A stretch of DNA of 64,000 bases from Nonomuraea glycinis (GCF_014646515.1 NZ_BMNK01000002.1:269988-333987), one strand, 5' to 3'; shown: positions 25,633 to 36,014, counted from the first letter of the stretch. Made by a program: numbers and translations. The notes: generated by a model from the sequence alone, not told the origin.

Positions 25633-26841
25633 TCATGGATCGGAGCGGGTCCAGGGCGTGGCGTGGGGCAGGTAGGCCGTCACCTCCAGGCCGCCGTCGT
25701 CGCGCGGGCGGGCGACCACGTCGCCGCCGTGCGCCTGCGCCACCGAGCGGACGATGGACAGCCCCAGCCCCGCGCTCCTGCCGGTCACCAGCCGGTCGGC
25801 GTTGAGCCGGCGGAACGGCTTGAACAACTCAGGGACGTCGTACGGCGGGATGGCGGGGCCGGTGTTGGCGACGGTGACCATGACCTGCCCGCCCGCGGTC
25901 CCGCAGGTGACGCGCACCCAGCCGGTGCCGTCGCCGAGGTTGTGCCGGATGCCGTTCTCGACCAGGTTCAGCACCAGCCGTTCGAGCAGCATCGCGTCGC
26001 CGGTGGTGGGGGCGGGGAACGCCTCCTCCCGTACGGTGACCTTCTCCGCCTCGGCCTCCGGCGCGACCTGCGAGACGACATGGGAGACCACGTCGGCCAG
26101 GTCCACCGGCGACCGGTCGGCGATCTCGTGCTCGGCGCGGGCCAGGAGCAGCAGGCCGGAGATGAGCCGCTCGTGCCTGGCGTTGATCTCCAGCAGGCTC
26201 TCGCCGAGCTCTTTCACGTCCGGGGAGGCCGTACGCCGGTGCATGGCCAGCTCGACCAGCGCCCGGTTGAGCGTCAGCGGCGTGCGCAGTTCGTGCGAGG
26301 CGTTGGCGACGAATCTGCGCTGCCCGTCGAAGGAGTGGTCGAGCCGCTCGACCATGGTGTCGAAGGTGTCCGCCAGCTCCTTGACCTCGTCCCGCCGCCC
26401 GGCCAGCGCGATCCGCTCGTGCAGGCCGCGCTCGGCCATCGGCGCGGCGGCGATCCGCCGGGCCGTGGCGGTCACCTTGTGCAGGGGGGCGAGCACCCGG
26501 CCGGAGATGATCCAGCCCAGGCCGATCGCCGCGCCGCCGACCACGACCACCGCGACCGCCCCCTGGGCGAGCAGCGAGGTGGCCGCCGCCGCGCGCAGAT
26601 CCAGCTGCTGCTCCTCCAGCAGCCGCTGCTGGTCCTCCATCAGCTGCTGCGCCTGGCCGAGGGTGAGCACGTTGCCCTGGGTGTGCAGCTTGAAGACCTG
26701 TTTGGGGCCGTACTTGTCGTCGAAGAGCCGGGAGAGCTCCTGGTTGAAGAGCAGGTAGGAGACGCCGATGAGCACCAGTCCCGCGACGAGGAACAGGGCG
26801 CCGTAGAGCAGGGTGAGCCGGGCCCGCAGGGTGACGTTCAT
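25633..26841 (-). CDS. Two-component sensor histidine kinase
   Basis: 402 residues from the ATG at 26841. Two membrane segments (LYGALFLVAGLVLIGVSYLL near the start; GAVAVVVVGGAAIGLGWIIS near residue 90) enclose a short Gln-rich extracellular loop. HAMP follows, then HisKA with the phosphorylatable His in FVANASHELRTPL and a HATPase with NLVENGIRHN and GLGLSIVRSVAQAHGG. Its start overlaps the stop of the response regulator gene (ATGA), so the pair is translationally coupled. The loop is too small for a classic ligand domain, suggesting an intramembrane-sensing type as seen for cell-envelope stress kinases. Confidence 0.9.
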   Translation of the reverse strand: MNVTLRARLTLLYGALFLVAGLVLIGVSYLLFNQELSRLFDDKYGPKQVFKLHTQGNVLTLGQAQQLMEDQQRLLEEQQLDLRAAAATSLLAQGAVAVVVVGGAAIGLGWIISGRVLAPLHKVTATARRIAAAPMAERGLHERIALAGRRDEVKELADTFDTMVERLDHSFDGQRRFVANASHELRTPLTLNRALVELAMHRRTASPDVKELGESLLEINARHERLISGLLLLARAEHEIADRSPVDLADVVSHVVSQVAPEAEAEKVTVREEAFPAPTTGDAMLLERLVLNLVENGIRHNLGDGTGWVRVTCGTAGGQVMVTVANTGPAIPPYDVPELFKPFRRLNADRLVTGRSAGLGLSIVRSVAQAHGGDVVARPRDDGGLEVTAYLPHATPWTRSDP

Positions 26842-27494
26842 GGGATGCGGTACCCCGACCCCGGCACGGTCAGCACGACCGGCGGATCGCCCAGCTTGCG
26901 GCGCAGTTTGAGCACGGTGAGCCGGACCACGCCGGTGAAGGGGTCGGCGTTCTCGTCCCACGCCTTCTCCAGCAGTTGCTCGGTGGAGACCACGGCCCCC
27001 TCCGCCCGCATCAGCTCGGCCAGCACGGCGAACTCCTTCTTCGACAGCGGGACGTACCGCTCTGCGCGGAAGACCTCGCGGCGGGCCGGGTCGAGCGTGA
27101 GCCCGGCGCGCCGCAACACCGGCGGCGCGGCCGGCCGGCAGCGGCGGCCCAGGGCGTGCACGCGGGCGGCGAGCTCGGCGAAGGCGAACGGCTTGGCGAG
27201 GTAGTCGTCGGCGCCCAGCGACAGCCCGGTCACCCGGTCGCCGATCTCCCCGGCCGCGGTGAGCATCAGCACCCGCGCGGTGGACTCCGACGCCACCAGC
27301 TCCCGGCAGACGTCGTCGCCGTGCACGATCGGCAGGTCGCGGTCCAGGATGACCACGTCGTAGTCGTTGACCGAGAGCCGTTCCAGTGCCGCTCCGCCGT
27401 CGTTCGCGGTGTCCACCGCGTGCGTCTCCTCGCGCAGCCACTCGGCTATCGCGTCGGCGAGCACCGGCTCGTCCTCGACCACCAGAACCCGCAT
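26838..27494 (-). CDS. OmpR-family response regulator
   Basis: 218 residues. Receiver domain with VLVVEDEPVLADAIAEWL, phospho-acceptor Asp in VVILDRDLPIVHG, Thr in VLMLTAAGEIGD and Lys in DYLAKPFAFAEL. C-terminal winged helix ends in LRRKLGDPPVVLTVPGSGYR. Divergent from the lipoprotein/export operon beginning at 27646; a 150-base shared spacer suggests it controls that operon. Confidence 0.92.
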   Translation of the reverse strand: MRVLVVEDEPVLADAIAEWLREETHAVDTANDGGAALERLSVNDYDVVILDRDLPIVHGDDVCRELVASESTARVLMLTAAGEIGDRVTGLSLGADDYLAKPFAFAELAARVHALGRRCRPAAPPVLRRAGLTLDPARREVFRAERYVPLSKKEFAVLAELMRAEGAVVSTEQLLEKAWDENADPFTGVVRLTVLKLRRKLGDPPVVLTVPGSGYRIP

Positions 27495-27645
27495 TCCCCC
27501 GCCCTTCCTTGATCTAGGGCCGATGGTGGCGTACGTCCTGTTTGCTCGCTGTTAGCACGTGTGGAAACGGCGGGGAAACCGCCGCTTCGCTTGCATCTGT
27601 CCGGACGGTCGGGGCAGAACCGGCCGCTGGACGAGGAGAACGACG

Positions 27646-28140
27646 ATGCGAGGACGAATCCTCGGCGTGACCGCTCTGCTGGCGCTGGCCCTGGCCGGAT
27701 GCGGCTCGGGCGCGACCGGAGGCACCGACGTGGCGTCGGCCGGCGATGTGACGCCGACCTCCGGCAGCTCCGCCGCGCCGAGCCTAGGCAGGGAGGAGCG
27801 GACCCTCAAGTGGGCCCAGTGCATGCGCGAGAACGGCGTCGACGTGCCCGACCCGAAGGCCGGCGCGGGCATCAGGATGACGATGGGCCCGGGCTCCGAG
27901 GCGACCATGGACAAGGCCCAGCAGGCGTGCAAGGAGTGGCAGCCGTCGGGGGGTGACGGGCCTGGCGGCGCCCGCGACGGCGAGCGGATGCGCACCGTCG
28001 CCAGGTGCATGCGGGACAACGGCGTGGCGGAGTTCCCCGACCCCGAGGGCAACACCATGCGCCTGGACAAGAAGGTCGCCGACGATCCCGACTTCCCGGC
28101 GGCCCAGAAGAAGTGCCAGTTCGACCTCGGCGGGTCTTGA
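27646..28140 (+). CDS. Lipoprotein with duplicated CMRxNGV motif
   Basis: 164 residues from ATG 27646 (ACGAGGAGAACG upstream). Lipobox LALAGC at residues 14-19. The mature part has two related units, WAQCMRENGVDVPDP and VARCMRDNGVAEFPDP, each followed by a later Cys, so two small disulfide- or haem-like units are possible. Such proteins commonly precede actinobacterial MacA-like adaptors. Its stop overlaps the next ATG (TGATGG). Confidence 0.75.
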   Translation: MRGRILGVTALLALALAGCGSGATGGTDVASAGDVTPTSGSSAAPSLGREERTLKWAQCMRENGVDVPDPKAGAGIRMTMGPGSEATMDKAQQACKEWQPSGGDGPGGARDGERMRTVARCMRDNGVAEFPDPEGNTMRLDKKVADDPDFPAAQKKCQFDLGGS

Positions 28141-29237
28141 TGGCCTCCTTGGACGAGGTCTCCGGCCGCCGTAAGCGCAGGGGGAGGATCGTCGCGCTGC
28201 TCGCCGTGGTGGTCGTGGCCGGTGCGGCACTCGTGGCGGCCGGCAACACGGGACTGCTGACGGGCGGCGCCCCGCCGAGCGCCGCCGCCGCACTGCCCCC
28301 CGCCACCACGCGGATCGCCAAGGAGACCCTGGAGGACACGCTGGACGCGGACGGAGAGCTCGGCTACGGCCCCGCGACCACGGCGGTCAGCCGCAAGCCC
28401 GGCACCATCACCTGGCTGCCGGACAGCGGCGACCAGATCACCCGCGGCGAACCGCTCTACAAGATCGACAACGATCCGGTGGTGCTCATGTACGGCGGGA
28501 CGCCCGCGTACCGGGACCTGAGGACCGGCACGGAGGGCCGGGACGTGCGCGCCCTGGAACGCAACCTCCGCAAGCTCGGCTACACCGGCTTCACCGTGGA
28601 CGACGAGTACACCTGGGCCACGGCCGAGGCGGTCAAGGAGTGGCAGGACGACCGGGGGCTGCCGGAGACCGGCGTCGTCGAGCTCGGCCGGGTCGTGTTC
28701 GCCGACGGCAAGGTGCGCGTGGACACCCTGGACACCCAGGTCGGTCAGCCCGCCGCGCCCGGCCAGAAGGTGCTCTCCCACACCGGCACCGCCAAGGTCG
28801 TCACCGTACGGCTGGACGCGGAGGACCAGCGGCTGGCCAAGCCGGGGGCGCGGGTGTCCGTCACCCTGCCCGACGGCAGGGACGTGACCGGCAAGATCAC
28901 CGAAGTGGCGACGGTCATCGAGCCGGGGGAGGGCGACCAGGAGCCGGACACCAAGGTCGAGGCGCTCGTCGCCATCAGCGCCAAGGCGCGCAAGGCGACC
29001 GCCGGCCTGGACCAGGCCGCGGTGGACGTGACCTTCACCGCGGCCAGGCGCGAGAACGTGCTGACCGTGCCGATCGTCTCCCTCGTGGCGCTGCGCGAGG
29101 GCGGCTTCGGCGTCGAGGTCGTCGAGGGCGCCGCCACCCGGTACGTCGCGGTGGAGGCCGGGCTGTTCTCCGGTGGCCGGGTCGAGATCAGCGGCGACGG
29201 CCTGGCCGAGGGCATGACCGTGGGGACCGTGAAATGA
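28140..29237 (+). CDS. MacA/HlyD-like efflux adaptor with peptidoglycan-binding domain
   Basis: 365 residues. One N-terminal membrane anchor ([20 protein letters not shown]), then a lipoyl-like segment, a PG_binding_1 domain ([20 protein letters not shown] followed by [10 protein letters not shown], about residues 140-185) and a beta-barrel region ([20 protein letters not shown]). Actinobacterial MacAB systems often carry this wall-binding insertion. It is coupled by overlaps to both flanking genes, forming the periplasm-like-space part of an exporter. Confidence 0.85.
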   Translation: MASLDEVSGRRKRRGRIVALLAVVVVAGAALVAAGNTGLLTGGAPPSAAAALPPATTRIAKETLEDTLDADGELGYGPATTAVSRKPGTITWLPDSGDQITRGEPLYKIDNDPVVLMYGGTPAYRDLRTGTEGRDVRALERNLRKLGYTGFTVDDEYTWATAEAVKEWQDDRGLPETGVVELGRVVFADGKVRVDTLDTQVGQPAAPGQKVLSHTGTAKVVTVRLDAEDQRLAKPGARVSVTLPDGRDVTGKITEVATVIEPGEGDQEPDTKVEALVAISAKARKATAGLDQAAVDVTFTAARRENVLTVPIVSLVALREGGFGVEVVEGAATRYVAVEAGLFSGGRVEISGDGLAEGMTVGTVK

Positions 29238-30016
29238 CCATGATCGCGTTGTCACAGGTGAGCAAGACCTACCCCGGCGGCGTCACCGCGCTGGCGTCGG
29301 TCACGCTGGAGATCGCGCGGGGCGAGCTGGCCGCCATCGTCGGCCCGTCCGGCTCGGGCAAGTCCACGATGCTCAACACCATCGGCACCCTGGACCGCCC
29401 CACGTCGGGGACCGTGCGCATCGACGGCTACGACATCTCGGCCCTGTCGGACAACCAGCTCTCCGCGCTGCGGGGGACCCGGATCGGGTTCGTCTTCCAG
29501 CAGTTCCACCTGGCCGCGAACGTCCCGGCGCTGGACAACGTGGCCGACGGCCTGCTGTACACCGGCCTCGGCCTGGCCGAGCGGCGGCGCCGGGCCCGGC
29601 TCGCGCTGGAACGGGTCGGGCTCGGGCACCGGATCGACCACGAGCCGCACGAGCTGTCCGGGGGCGAGCGGCAGCGCGTCGCCATCGCCAGGGCGGTGTC
29701 CGGCGACCCGCCGCTGCTGCTGGCCGACGAGCCGACCGGGGCCCTGGACTCGGTCTCGGGCGCGGGGGTGATGGAGCTGCTGTACGACCTGCACGCCTCG
29801 GGCACCACCGTGCTGATCATCACGCACGACCGCGAGATCGCCGCCGGCCTGCCCAGGCAGGTGTCGATGCGCGACGGGCGCATCGTCGCGGACACGGCGA
29901 CGGGCGGAAAGGTCGCGGACACGGCGGTCGACGGCAAAGCGGACACGGCGGTCGGCGGTGTCGCGGTGTCGGGGCGGACCTCTGCCCATGAGCGCGCCCG
30001 GTCCGGGGCGGCATGA
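29234..30016 (+). CDS. MacB/LolD-type ABC transporter ATPase
   Basis: 260 residues. Walker [11 protein letters not shown]-loop FVFQQFHL, signature [14 protein letters not shown], Walker [13 protein letters not shown], switch His in ITHDRE. The last 35 residues are a repeat-like extension ([20 protein letters not shown]) outside the usual fold. Partner of the FtsX-like permease that follows with a 4-base overlap. Likely exports a peptide or lipid-like compound, regulated by the divergent two-component system. Confidence 0.92.
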   Translation: MTMIALSQVSKTYPGGVTALASVTLEIARGELAAIVGPSGSGKSTMLNTIGTLDRPTSGTVRIDGYDISALSDNQLSALRGTRIGFVFQQFHLAANVPALDNVADGLLYTGLGLAERRRRARLALERVGLGHRIDHEPHELSGGERQRVAIARAVSGDPPLLLADEPTGALDSVSGAGVMELLYDLHASGTTVLIITHDREIAAGLPRQVSMRDGRIVADTATGGKVADTAVDGKADTAVGGVAVSGRTSAHERARSGAA

Positions 30017-31239
30017 TGGCGGCCGTCGACCATGAGGGCCGCCCCAGGTTGTCGCCGCCCCGGATGAGCGCCCGCGACGTGCTGCGGGTGGGCGCCGTGG
30101 GCCTGCGTACCCGCCCGATGCGCGCCTTCCTGTCGGCGCTCGGCATCGCCATCGGCATCGCGGCGATGATCGGCGTGGTGGGCATCTCCTCCTCCTCGGG
30201 CGCCGAGCTCGACCGGCAACTGTCCGCGCTGGGCACCAACCTGCTCACCGTCTCCGCCGGTCAGACGATCGCCGGCGAGGAGGCGAAGATGCCGGTGGAC
30301 GCCGAGGCGATGATCGAGCGGATCGGCCCGGTGGAGTCCGTCTCGGCCGCCGCGTACCTCAAGGACGCCAAGGTCTACCGCTCCGAGCAGGTCCCCCGGG
30401 CCCAGACCGGCGGCATCTCCACCTACGCCGCCCGCCTCGACCTGCTCGACTCCGTGGGCGCGACCGTGCGCAGCGGCACCTGGCTGACCGAGGCCACCCA
30501 GACCTACCCGGCGGTGGTCCTCGGCTCGACCGCCGCCGAACGGCTCGGCGTGCCGGCGGCGGGCCCCGACACCCAGGTGGTGATCGGCGGCGAGCGGTTC
30601 ACCGTCGTCGGCATCCTCGCCCCGGTGGCGCTGGCCACCGACCTCGATACCGGGGCGATGGTCGGCTGGCCGGTGGCGGAGCGGTTGCTGGACTTCGACG
30701 GCCACCCCACCACCCTGTTCACCCGCGCCGACGAGCGCCGGATGGACGCCGTCCGCGACGTGCTGCCCGGCACCGCGAACCCGGAGGCCCCCAACGAGGT
30801 CGACGTGTCCCGCCCCTCGGACGCGCTCGCCGCCAAGCAGGCCACCGACCAGGCGTTCACCGCGCTGCTGCTCGGCGTCGGCGCGGTCGCGCTGATCGTG
30901 GGCGGCGTCGGGGTGGCCAACACCATGGTCATCTCGGTGCTGGAACGGCGCTCGGAGATCGGCCTGCGCCGATCGCTCGGCGCCACCCGGGGTCAGATCC
31001 GCACGCAGTTCCTCGCCGAGTCGCTGCTGCTGTCGGCGATGGGCGGCGCGGGCGGCGTGCTCATCGGCGCCGCCGTCACCCTCGCCTATGCCTACGCCAA
31101 GGGCTGGCAGGCGGTGATCCCCACCGAAGCCACGGCGGCCGGCCTGGCGGCGACCCTCCTGATCGGCGCTCTCGCCGGCCTTTACCCGGCCGTCAGAGCC
31201 TCCCGCCTCTCCCCGACCGAGGCCCTGGCCACCACCTAG
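30013..31239 (+). CDS. MacB-type FtsX permease
   Basis: 408 residues. One membrane segment at the N-terminus ([20 protein letters not shown]), a large extracellular MacB_PCD-type domain and three C-terminal segments ([40 protein letters not shown] is the cytoplasmic coupling loop; then two more). It completes a MacA-ATPase-MacB tripartite set. Confidence 0.92.
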   Translation: MMAAVDHEGRPRLSPPRMSARDVLRVGAVGLRTRPMRAFLSALGIAIGIAAMIGVVGISSSSGAELDRQLSALGTNLLTVSAGQTIAGEEAKMPVDAEAMIERIGPVESVSAAAYLKDAKVYRSEQVPRAQTGGISTYAARLDLLDSVGATVRSGTWLTEATQTYPAVVLGSTAAERLGVPAAGPDTQVVIGGERFTVVGILAPVALATDLDTGAMVGWPVAERLLDFDGHPTTLFTRADERRMDAVRDVLPGTANPEAPNEVDVSRPSDALAAKQATDQAFTALLLGVGAVALIVGGVGVANTMVISVLERRSEIGLRRSLGATRGQIRTQFLAESLLLSAMGGAGGVLIGAAVTLAYAYAKGWQAVIPTEATAAGLAATLLIGALAGLYPAVRASRLSPTEALATT

Positions 31240-31243
31240 CCCC

Positions 31244-33526
31244 TTAGGAGGACAGCAGCCGCCAGATGGTCTGCGGGGTGATCGGTGTGTCGGTGACGCG
31301 GTCGGCGATCTCCGGAAGGGCGGCGGCGACCGCGTTGCCGATGGCGGCCGGTGGGCTGATCGTGCCGGCCTCGCCGACGCCCTTCATGCCGCCCGGGGTG
31401 ATCGGCGAGGGCGTCTCCAGCGAGACGATCCGCACCTCGGGCACCTCGTACGCGGTGGGCGGCAGGTAGTCGGCGACCGGCTGCCCGTCCTCGCCGTAGC
31501 CGACCTCCTCCGTCAGCGCCATCCCGATGCCCTGGGCCACCCCGCCCCGGAGCTGGCCTTCGACGATGTCCGGGTTCACCTGCACACCGCAGTCGTTGAC
31601 CACCCAGTAGCCCTCCAGCTCCACCTCGCCGGTCTCCGGGTCGACGGCGACGGCCGCCGCGTGCGCGCCGTAGGCGTAGGTGTAGTCGGCCGGGTCGTAC
31701 GTCGCCCGTTCCTCCAGCCCGGGGGAGCAGCCGTCCGGCAGGTCCCAGCCGCGCCACGCCGACGTGGCGATCTCCCGCAGCGGCAGCGACGCCTGCGGAT
31801 CCCCCTTGACCTGTACGACGGACCCGACGATCTCCAGGTCACCGGGAGCCGCTTCGAGCCGGTGCGCCGCCAGCGCGATGATCTTGTCGTGCAGCCGGGT
31901 GGCCGCCTCGGCGAGGGCCGGGCCGCCGACCGCGAGGGCCCGGCTGGCGATGGACCCGACCGGCGAGTACGGCGTCGACGCGGTGTCCGCCAGCACCACC
32001 CGGATCCGGTCCATCGGCACCCCCACCCGGTCGGCGGCGATCTGCGCCAGCGCGGTCTCGATGCCCTGCCCGATCCCGGACAGGCCGCTGGACACCACCA
32101 CCGACCCGTCGGAGTTCATCCGCAGCAGCGCCGCCTCGTACCCGCCTTCCTGGATGCCGGCCGCCTTAAGGCCCATGGAGGGTCCCATGCCGGTGCCCTC
32201 CACGTGGCAGGAGTAGCCCACGCCCCTCCTGCGCCCGTCGTCCCCGCCCGGCGGCGTCACCATCTCCCGCAGCGTGCGCAGCGCCCTCGGGTAGTCGCCC
32301 GAGTCGTACGTCTGCCAGATCCGGTTCCCGCAGGGCAGGTCCTCGGGCCGCAGCATGTTGCGCAGCCGCAGCTCGACCGGGTCCAGCCCGAGCCGTCGCG
32401 CCGCCTCGTCGACCAGCCGCTCCCGCGTCCACGCGGCCTCCGGCTGGCCGAACCCGCGGTAGGAGCCGGTCGGCGTGGTCGTGGTGACCACCCCGCGCAC
32501 CCGGGCCCCCGCCTGCTCGAACCGGTACGGCCCCGGCAGCAGCGTGGCCGTCACCGCGGCCGGCCCCGCGCCCACGTTGGAGGGATGTGCCCCGAGATCG
32601 CTCACGATGTCGGCGTGCACCGCCACGAACCGGCCGTCCCCGTCCAACGCCAGCCGCCCCCGGTGCACGGTGGCCCGCGACGGCAGGGTGGCCACCAGCC
32701 GGTCGCCCGGCGCCTCCGTCCAGCTCACCGGCCGTCCCAGCCGCATCGCGGCCAGGCAGGCGAGCAGTTCGTCCGGATACAGGTGCTCCTTCGCCCCGAA
32801 CCCGCCGCCGACGTCCGCGCCGATCACCCGTACTCGATCATGACCGAGCCCCAGCGCGTTCGCGGCGTGCTCGCGCACGTTGTGCGCGGCCTGCGTGGAA
32901 ATCCTGATCGTCAGCTCCTCGCCGTCGTAGGAGGCGACCACCCCGCGCGGCTCCATCGGGTACGGCGAGACGCGGCCGAGCGTGAACGTCATCTCGACCA
33001 CGTGCTCGGCGGCCCCGATCGCCTCCTCGCAGTCGTCCCCCATGGGGAAGTCGGTGACCACGTTGGTGCCCCACTCCGGGTAGAGCAGCGAGGCGTCGTC
33101 CGCCAGCGCGCGTGCCACGCCGACGACGGCGGGCCACTGGTCGAAGTCCAGGTCGACCAGTTCGGCGGCGTCCCCGGCGGCTTCCGGGGTGTCGGCCACG
33201 ACGACCGCGACCGGCTGGCCCACGTAGCGGATCGTCTCCTCCAGCACCGGGTAGGCCGTCAGCCGCTGCCCCGGCGACAGCCCGGCACAGGGCAGCCGGA
33301 TCCCGGCCGCGTCCGCCGGGGTGATGACGTCGAGCACGCCGTCGGCGGCCCGCGCCGCCTTGACGCCGCACGCCACCAGCCGCCCGTGCGCGATCGGGCT
33401 GCGCACCACGACCGCGTACGCCATGCCGGGCAGCCGGACGTTGCCGACGTACCGTCCGCGTCCGGCCAGGAGCCGGGCGTCCTCGAGGCGGGGAGTCCTG
33501 GAACCTACGTAGGTGTCGTCGGCCAT
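31244..33526 (-). CDS. Xanthine dehydrogenase-family molybdopterin-binding (CoxL-like) subunit
   Basis: 760 residues. N-terminal Ald_Xan_dh_C domain (GRGRYVGNVRLPGMAYAVVV) and the long molybdopterin-binding part with GGGFGAKEHLYPDELLACL, PTGSYRGFGQPEAAW and IAVDPETGEVELEGYWVVND. The active-site loop SYRGFGQPEA is not the AYXCSFR of true CO dehydrogenase form I, so a different aldehyde or heterocycle is oxidised. The FeS and FAD subunits expected in the same operon are absent from the surroundings. It converges on the export operon with a 4-base gap. Confidence 0.88.
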   Translation of the reverse strand: MADDTYVGSRTPRLEDARLLAGRGRYVGNVRLPGMAYAVVVRSPIAHGRLVACGVKAARAADGVLDVITPADAAGIRLPCAGLSPGQRLTAYPVLEETIRYVGQPVAVVVADTPEAAGDAAELVDLDFDQWPAVVGVARALADDASLLYPEWGTNVVTDFPMGDDCEEAIGAAEHVVEMTFTLGRVSPYPMEPRGVVASYDGEELTIRISTQAAHNVREHAANALGLGHDRVRVIGADVGGGFGAKEHLYPDELLACLAAMRLGRPVSWTEAPGDRLVATLPSRATVHRGRLALDGDGRFVAVHADIVSDLGAHPSNVGAGPAAVTATLLPGPYRFEQAGARVRGVVTTTTPTGSYRGFGQPEAAWTRERLVDEAARRLGLDPVELRLRNMLRPEDLPCGNRIWQTYDSGDYPRALRTLREMVTPPGGDDGRRRGVGYSCHVEGTGMGPSMGLKAAGIQEGGYEAALLRMNSDGSVVVSSGLSGIGQGIETALAQIAADRVGVPMDRIRVVLADTASTPYSPVGSIASRALAVGGPALAEAATRLHDKIIALAAHRLEAAPGDLEIVGSVVQVKGDPQASLPLREIATSAWRGWDLPDGCSPGLEERATYDPADYTYAYGAHAAAVAVDPETGEVELEGYWVVNDCGVQVNPDIVEGQLRGGVAQGIGMALTEEVGYGEDGQPVADYLPPTAYEVPEVRIVSLETPSPITPGGMKGVGEAGTISPPAAIGNAVAAALPEIADRVTDTPITPQTIWRLLSS

Positions 33527-33601
33527 GACTTCGATTCTGAGCGCGAGGAGAGTTCCCGTCCATGAGCCGCACGGCGCGGGTGCGGCCCATGGACGGCCGG
33601 C

Positions 33602-34780
33602 TCAGGCCAGCAGGCCGTCGCCGATCCACCCCTCGGGCGTGCAGCCCGGCGGGATGGCGAAGACCGCCGAGCCGATGGGCGTCACCCACTCGTTGAGCAG
33701 GTCCCCCTCGGCCAGACGGCGCTGAACCGGGACGAACTGCCGCTCCACGTCCGCCTGATAGGAGGCGAACAGCAGCCCCGAGTCCGAGGTCCCGTCCTTG
33801 GACAGGCCCTCGTCATAGTTGTACGGACGCCGCAGGATCCGGGCGGCGGGATCGGCCGTCCGGGCCCGCCTGATGTGGGCGTACTCGGAGATGACCGGGA
33901 AACCGAGCCGGTTGACCCGCTCGAAATTCGGCTCGTCACGCTCGGCCCGGCCGGTCAGGGGAGCGCCGGTGTCCAGCCGCCGCCCGATGGTGAACTCCCT
34001 GGCCACCCGGTCGGCCGCGTCCCACGTCTCCAGCTCCATCCGGATGCGCCGCAACACCAGCGTGGTGCCGCCGCGCAGCCAGTCGGCCCCCTGATCGATC
34101 CAGACGGCGCGGTCCAGGTCGGTCGGGTTGACCGTGCCGTCGAGCTGGCCCATCAGGTTGCGCTGGGTATGCCCCTGAACACCCAGGTGCGCGCTGCGCC
34201 GGAAACCCCGCTGGGTCCAGCGCACCTTGGCGAAGGACCGCGCGTCCTTGACGATCATCCGCAGCGCGTGCGCCACGGTGAGCGCGTCGTCGGCGCAGAT
34301 CTGCACCAGCAGGTCCCCGCCGCTCCACTCCCTGCGCAGCTTGTCCGTCTCGAACGCGGGCAGCGCCTGGACCGGCGAGTCCACCTTCGCCGCGGCGAAC
34401 AGCCCTGGCCCGAAGCCGAACGTCACGGTCAGCCGGGCCGGGTCCGTCGCCAGCTCCGGCTCGGTGTCGGCCAGCGCGGGCCGCCCCTGGGTGAGGCGGC
34501 GCGCGTCATCGGTCAGCAGCGGCATCAACCGGCCGAGTGCCTCCCTCCCGGTGCCCGGCAGCAGGTCGAAGGCGACGAAGACCGCGTGCGCCTGCGGAGC
34601 CGTCGCCACCCCCGCCTGATGCACGCCGTGGAACGGCTCCACGACGGGTCCGGCGGGTTCGCCCGAGGCGACGGCCGAGGGCGTATCCAGCGCGCCGATG
34701 ACGGCAGCCGAGCCGAGCGCGCCCGCCGCGGTGGCGGCGCCCCCGGTGATCAGCCCTCTTCTGCTGATCCGACCGGCCAT
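33602..34780 (-). CDS. Dyp-type haem peroxidase, Tat-exported (EfeB-like)
   Basis: 392 residues. Twin-arginine signal (GRISRRGLITGGAATAAGAL). Mature protein has the family pattern: the proximal region with GVQGHTQRNLMGQLDGTVNP preceded by FRRSAHLG and the distal part RRPYNYDEGLSKDGTSDSGL; the GXXDG motif appears as GQLDG. ATG 34780 overlaps the TGA of the copper chaperone gene, and a GTG one codon upstream is less likely. Pairing with PCu(A)C is common in actinomycetes and suggests extracellular oxidative or metal-linked function. Confidence 0.9.
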   Translation of the reverse strand: MAGRISRRGLITGGAATAAGALGSAAVIGALDTPSAVASGEPAGPVVEPFHGVHQAGVATAPQAHAVFVAFDLLPGTGREALGRLMPLLTDDARRLTQGRPALADTEPELATDPARLTVTFGFGPGLFAAAKVDSPVQALPAFETDKLRREWSGGDLLVQICADDALTVAHALRMIVKDARSFAKVRWTQRGFRRSAHLGVQGHTQRNLMGQLDGTVNPTDLDRAVWIDQGADWLRGGTTLVLRRIRMELETWDAADRVAREFTIGRRLDTGAPLTGRAERDEPNFERVNRLGFPVISEYAHIRRARTADPAARILRRPYNYDEGLSKDGTSDSGLLFASYQADVERQFVPVQRRLAEGDLLNEWVTPIGSAVFAIPPGCTPEGWIGDGLLA

Positions 34781-35331
34781 CACTTGTGTCCCATGCCAGG
34801 CTGGTAGTCCTCCTTGCCTCCGGCGAAGTCCTTGCCCACGGCGGTGAACTCGAAGGGCTGCCCGTCCTTCACCGTCAGCGTGAACGGGATCCGCGCACCC
34901 GGCTTCACCTCCTCGGCGACCCCCATCAGCATGATGTGGTCACCGCCGGGCCGCAGCTCGTGGGTGCCGCGCGGGGGGATGACGAAGCCGCCCTCCTTGG
35001 GCCGCATGATCATCTTGCCGTCGGAGTCCACCACCTCGTGCAGCTCGATCATCGGCGACAGCGGGGACGCCCCGGCGACGATCGTCACCTCGGCGTCGGT
35101 GTTGTTGACCAGGGTGCCGAACGCGGCGGTCATCCCCTTCTCGGCCGTCTTCACCCAGGGATCGGTGATGGACAGCCCGGCGGCGGCGCCGGCGGGTGGC
35201 CGCGCCTCGGCGGCGACGGTCGAGCGGCTCTGGGTAACGGTGTCGGTGGTTTTGGCGGTGCCGGCGGTGGAGCCGCACCCGCTCAGCGCCACGACGGCGG
35301 CGGCGAGCAGGCACACAGGACGGATGTACAT
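34780..35331 (-). CDS. PCu(A)C-type copper chaperone lipoprotein
   Basis: 183 residues from the second ATG (35331), which has AAGG at a workable distance; the ATG at 35337 is too close to it. Lipobox VVALSGC. The copper-binding pattern is visible: ELHE, then MIMRPKEGGFVIPPRGTHEL and GDHIMLMG, giving the His and Met ligands of H(M)X10MX21HXM-type chaperones. Extra Met/His lie at the C-terminus (PGMGHK). Delivers copper outside the cell, for example to cytochrome oxidase or a copper enzyme. Confidence 0.9.
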   Translation of the reverse strand: MYIRPVCLLAAAVVALSGCGSTAGTAKTTDTVTQSRSTVAAEARPPAGAAAGLSITDPWVKTAEKGMTAAFGTLVNNTDAEVTIVAGASPLSPMIELHEVVDSDGKMIMRPKEGGFVIPPRGTHELRPGGDHIMLMGVAEEVKPGARIPFTLTVKDGQPFEFTAVGKDFAGGKEDYQPGMGHK

Positions 35332-35391
35332 GAACATGCCTTTCTGCGCCCACGGCAGAGCATCGCCGCAGGCGGGGGTCGTCGAAAAGGA

Positions 35392-35934
35392 TCAGCTGGT
35401 TTCGACGACCATCGGAGGTCCACGCCTGCTGAGCACGTGCCGAAGCACGGCCGAACGCAGCACTGGCGGCTCGACCACGGCCGCGGCGAAGAAAGGCGTC
35501 TCGGGCACCGGCGGCAGCAACACGGCGAGCAGCCGTACGGCCAGCCGGCGCAGCAGCGTCCAGAGCACGGCCTCGCCGCGCGCCAGCCACAGCGCGGTCA
35601 GCACGGTGGCCCAGGAGTGCGCGACCAGCATGCCGAACCCCGGCACCAGCCCCCCGGAGGCGTGCACGGCGTGCGCGACGGCCTGCGCGGGGGAGCCGGC
35701 GTGCGACAGCGAGAACAGCAGGTGCAGGGCGAGTTGGAGTCCGCCCAGCAGGGGCAGAATGGCGTGCAGCGATCGCTCGCGCCCCGCCATCGGATAGGCG
35801 ACACAGGCGGCCAGCCAGAACGCCACCAGCATGGCGTCCCCGGACACCGTCCCCCCGCCGAAGACATGCGCCCCCACACCCAGCCCAAGGCACACCATGG
35901 CGAACACCATGGTGCGAATAAGGCGAAACGGCAT
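35392..35934 (-). CDS. Membrane protein next to the copper chaperone, unknown
   Basis: 180 residues from the ATG at 35934; a GTG at 35946 is an alternative and neither has a strong ribosome binding site. About four or five hydrophobic segments (MVFAMVCLGLGVGAHVFGGG; MLVAFWLAACVAYPMAG; FGMLVAHSWATVLTALWLA; LLRRLAVRLLAVLLPPV). His residues in LHLLFSLSHAG could bind metal. It lies 60 bases upstream of the PCu(A)C gene on the same strand, so a role in copper handling is possible but not shown. Confidence 0.65.
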   Translation of the reverse strand: MPFRLIRTMVFAMVCLGLGVGAHVFGGGTVSGDAMLVAFWLAACVAYPMAGRERSLHAILPLLGGLQLALHLLFSLSHAGSPAQAVAHAVHASGGLVPGFGMLVAHSWATVLTALWLARGEAVLWTLLRRLAVRLLAVLLPPVPETPFFAAAVVEPPVLRSAVLRHVLSRRGPPMVVETS

Positions 35935-36014
35935 GCTCGGCGTCACGATCCCGACATCATGACACGCCCCACCCCCGCCCCCCTTCCGAACCCGGCTATT
36001 TCCCCCATACGAAC

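Noticed and set aside
31244..33526. Carbon monoxide dehydrogenase
   Set aside because: The active-site loop lacks the form I Cys motif and no small or medium subunits accompany it.
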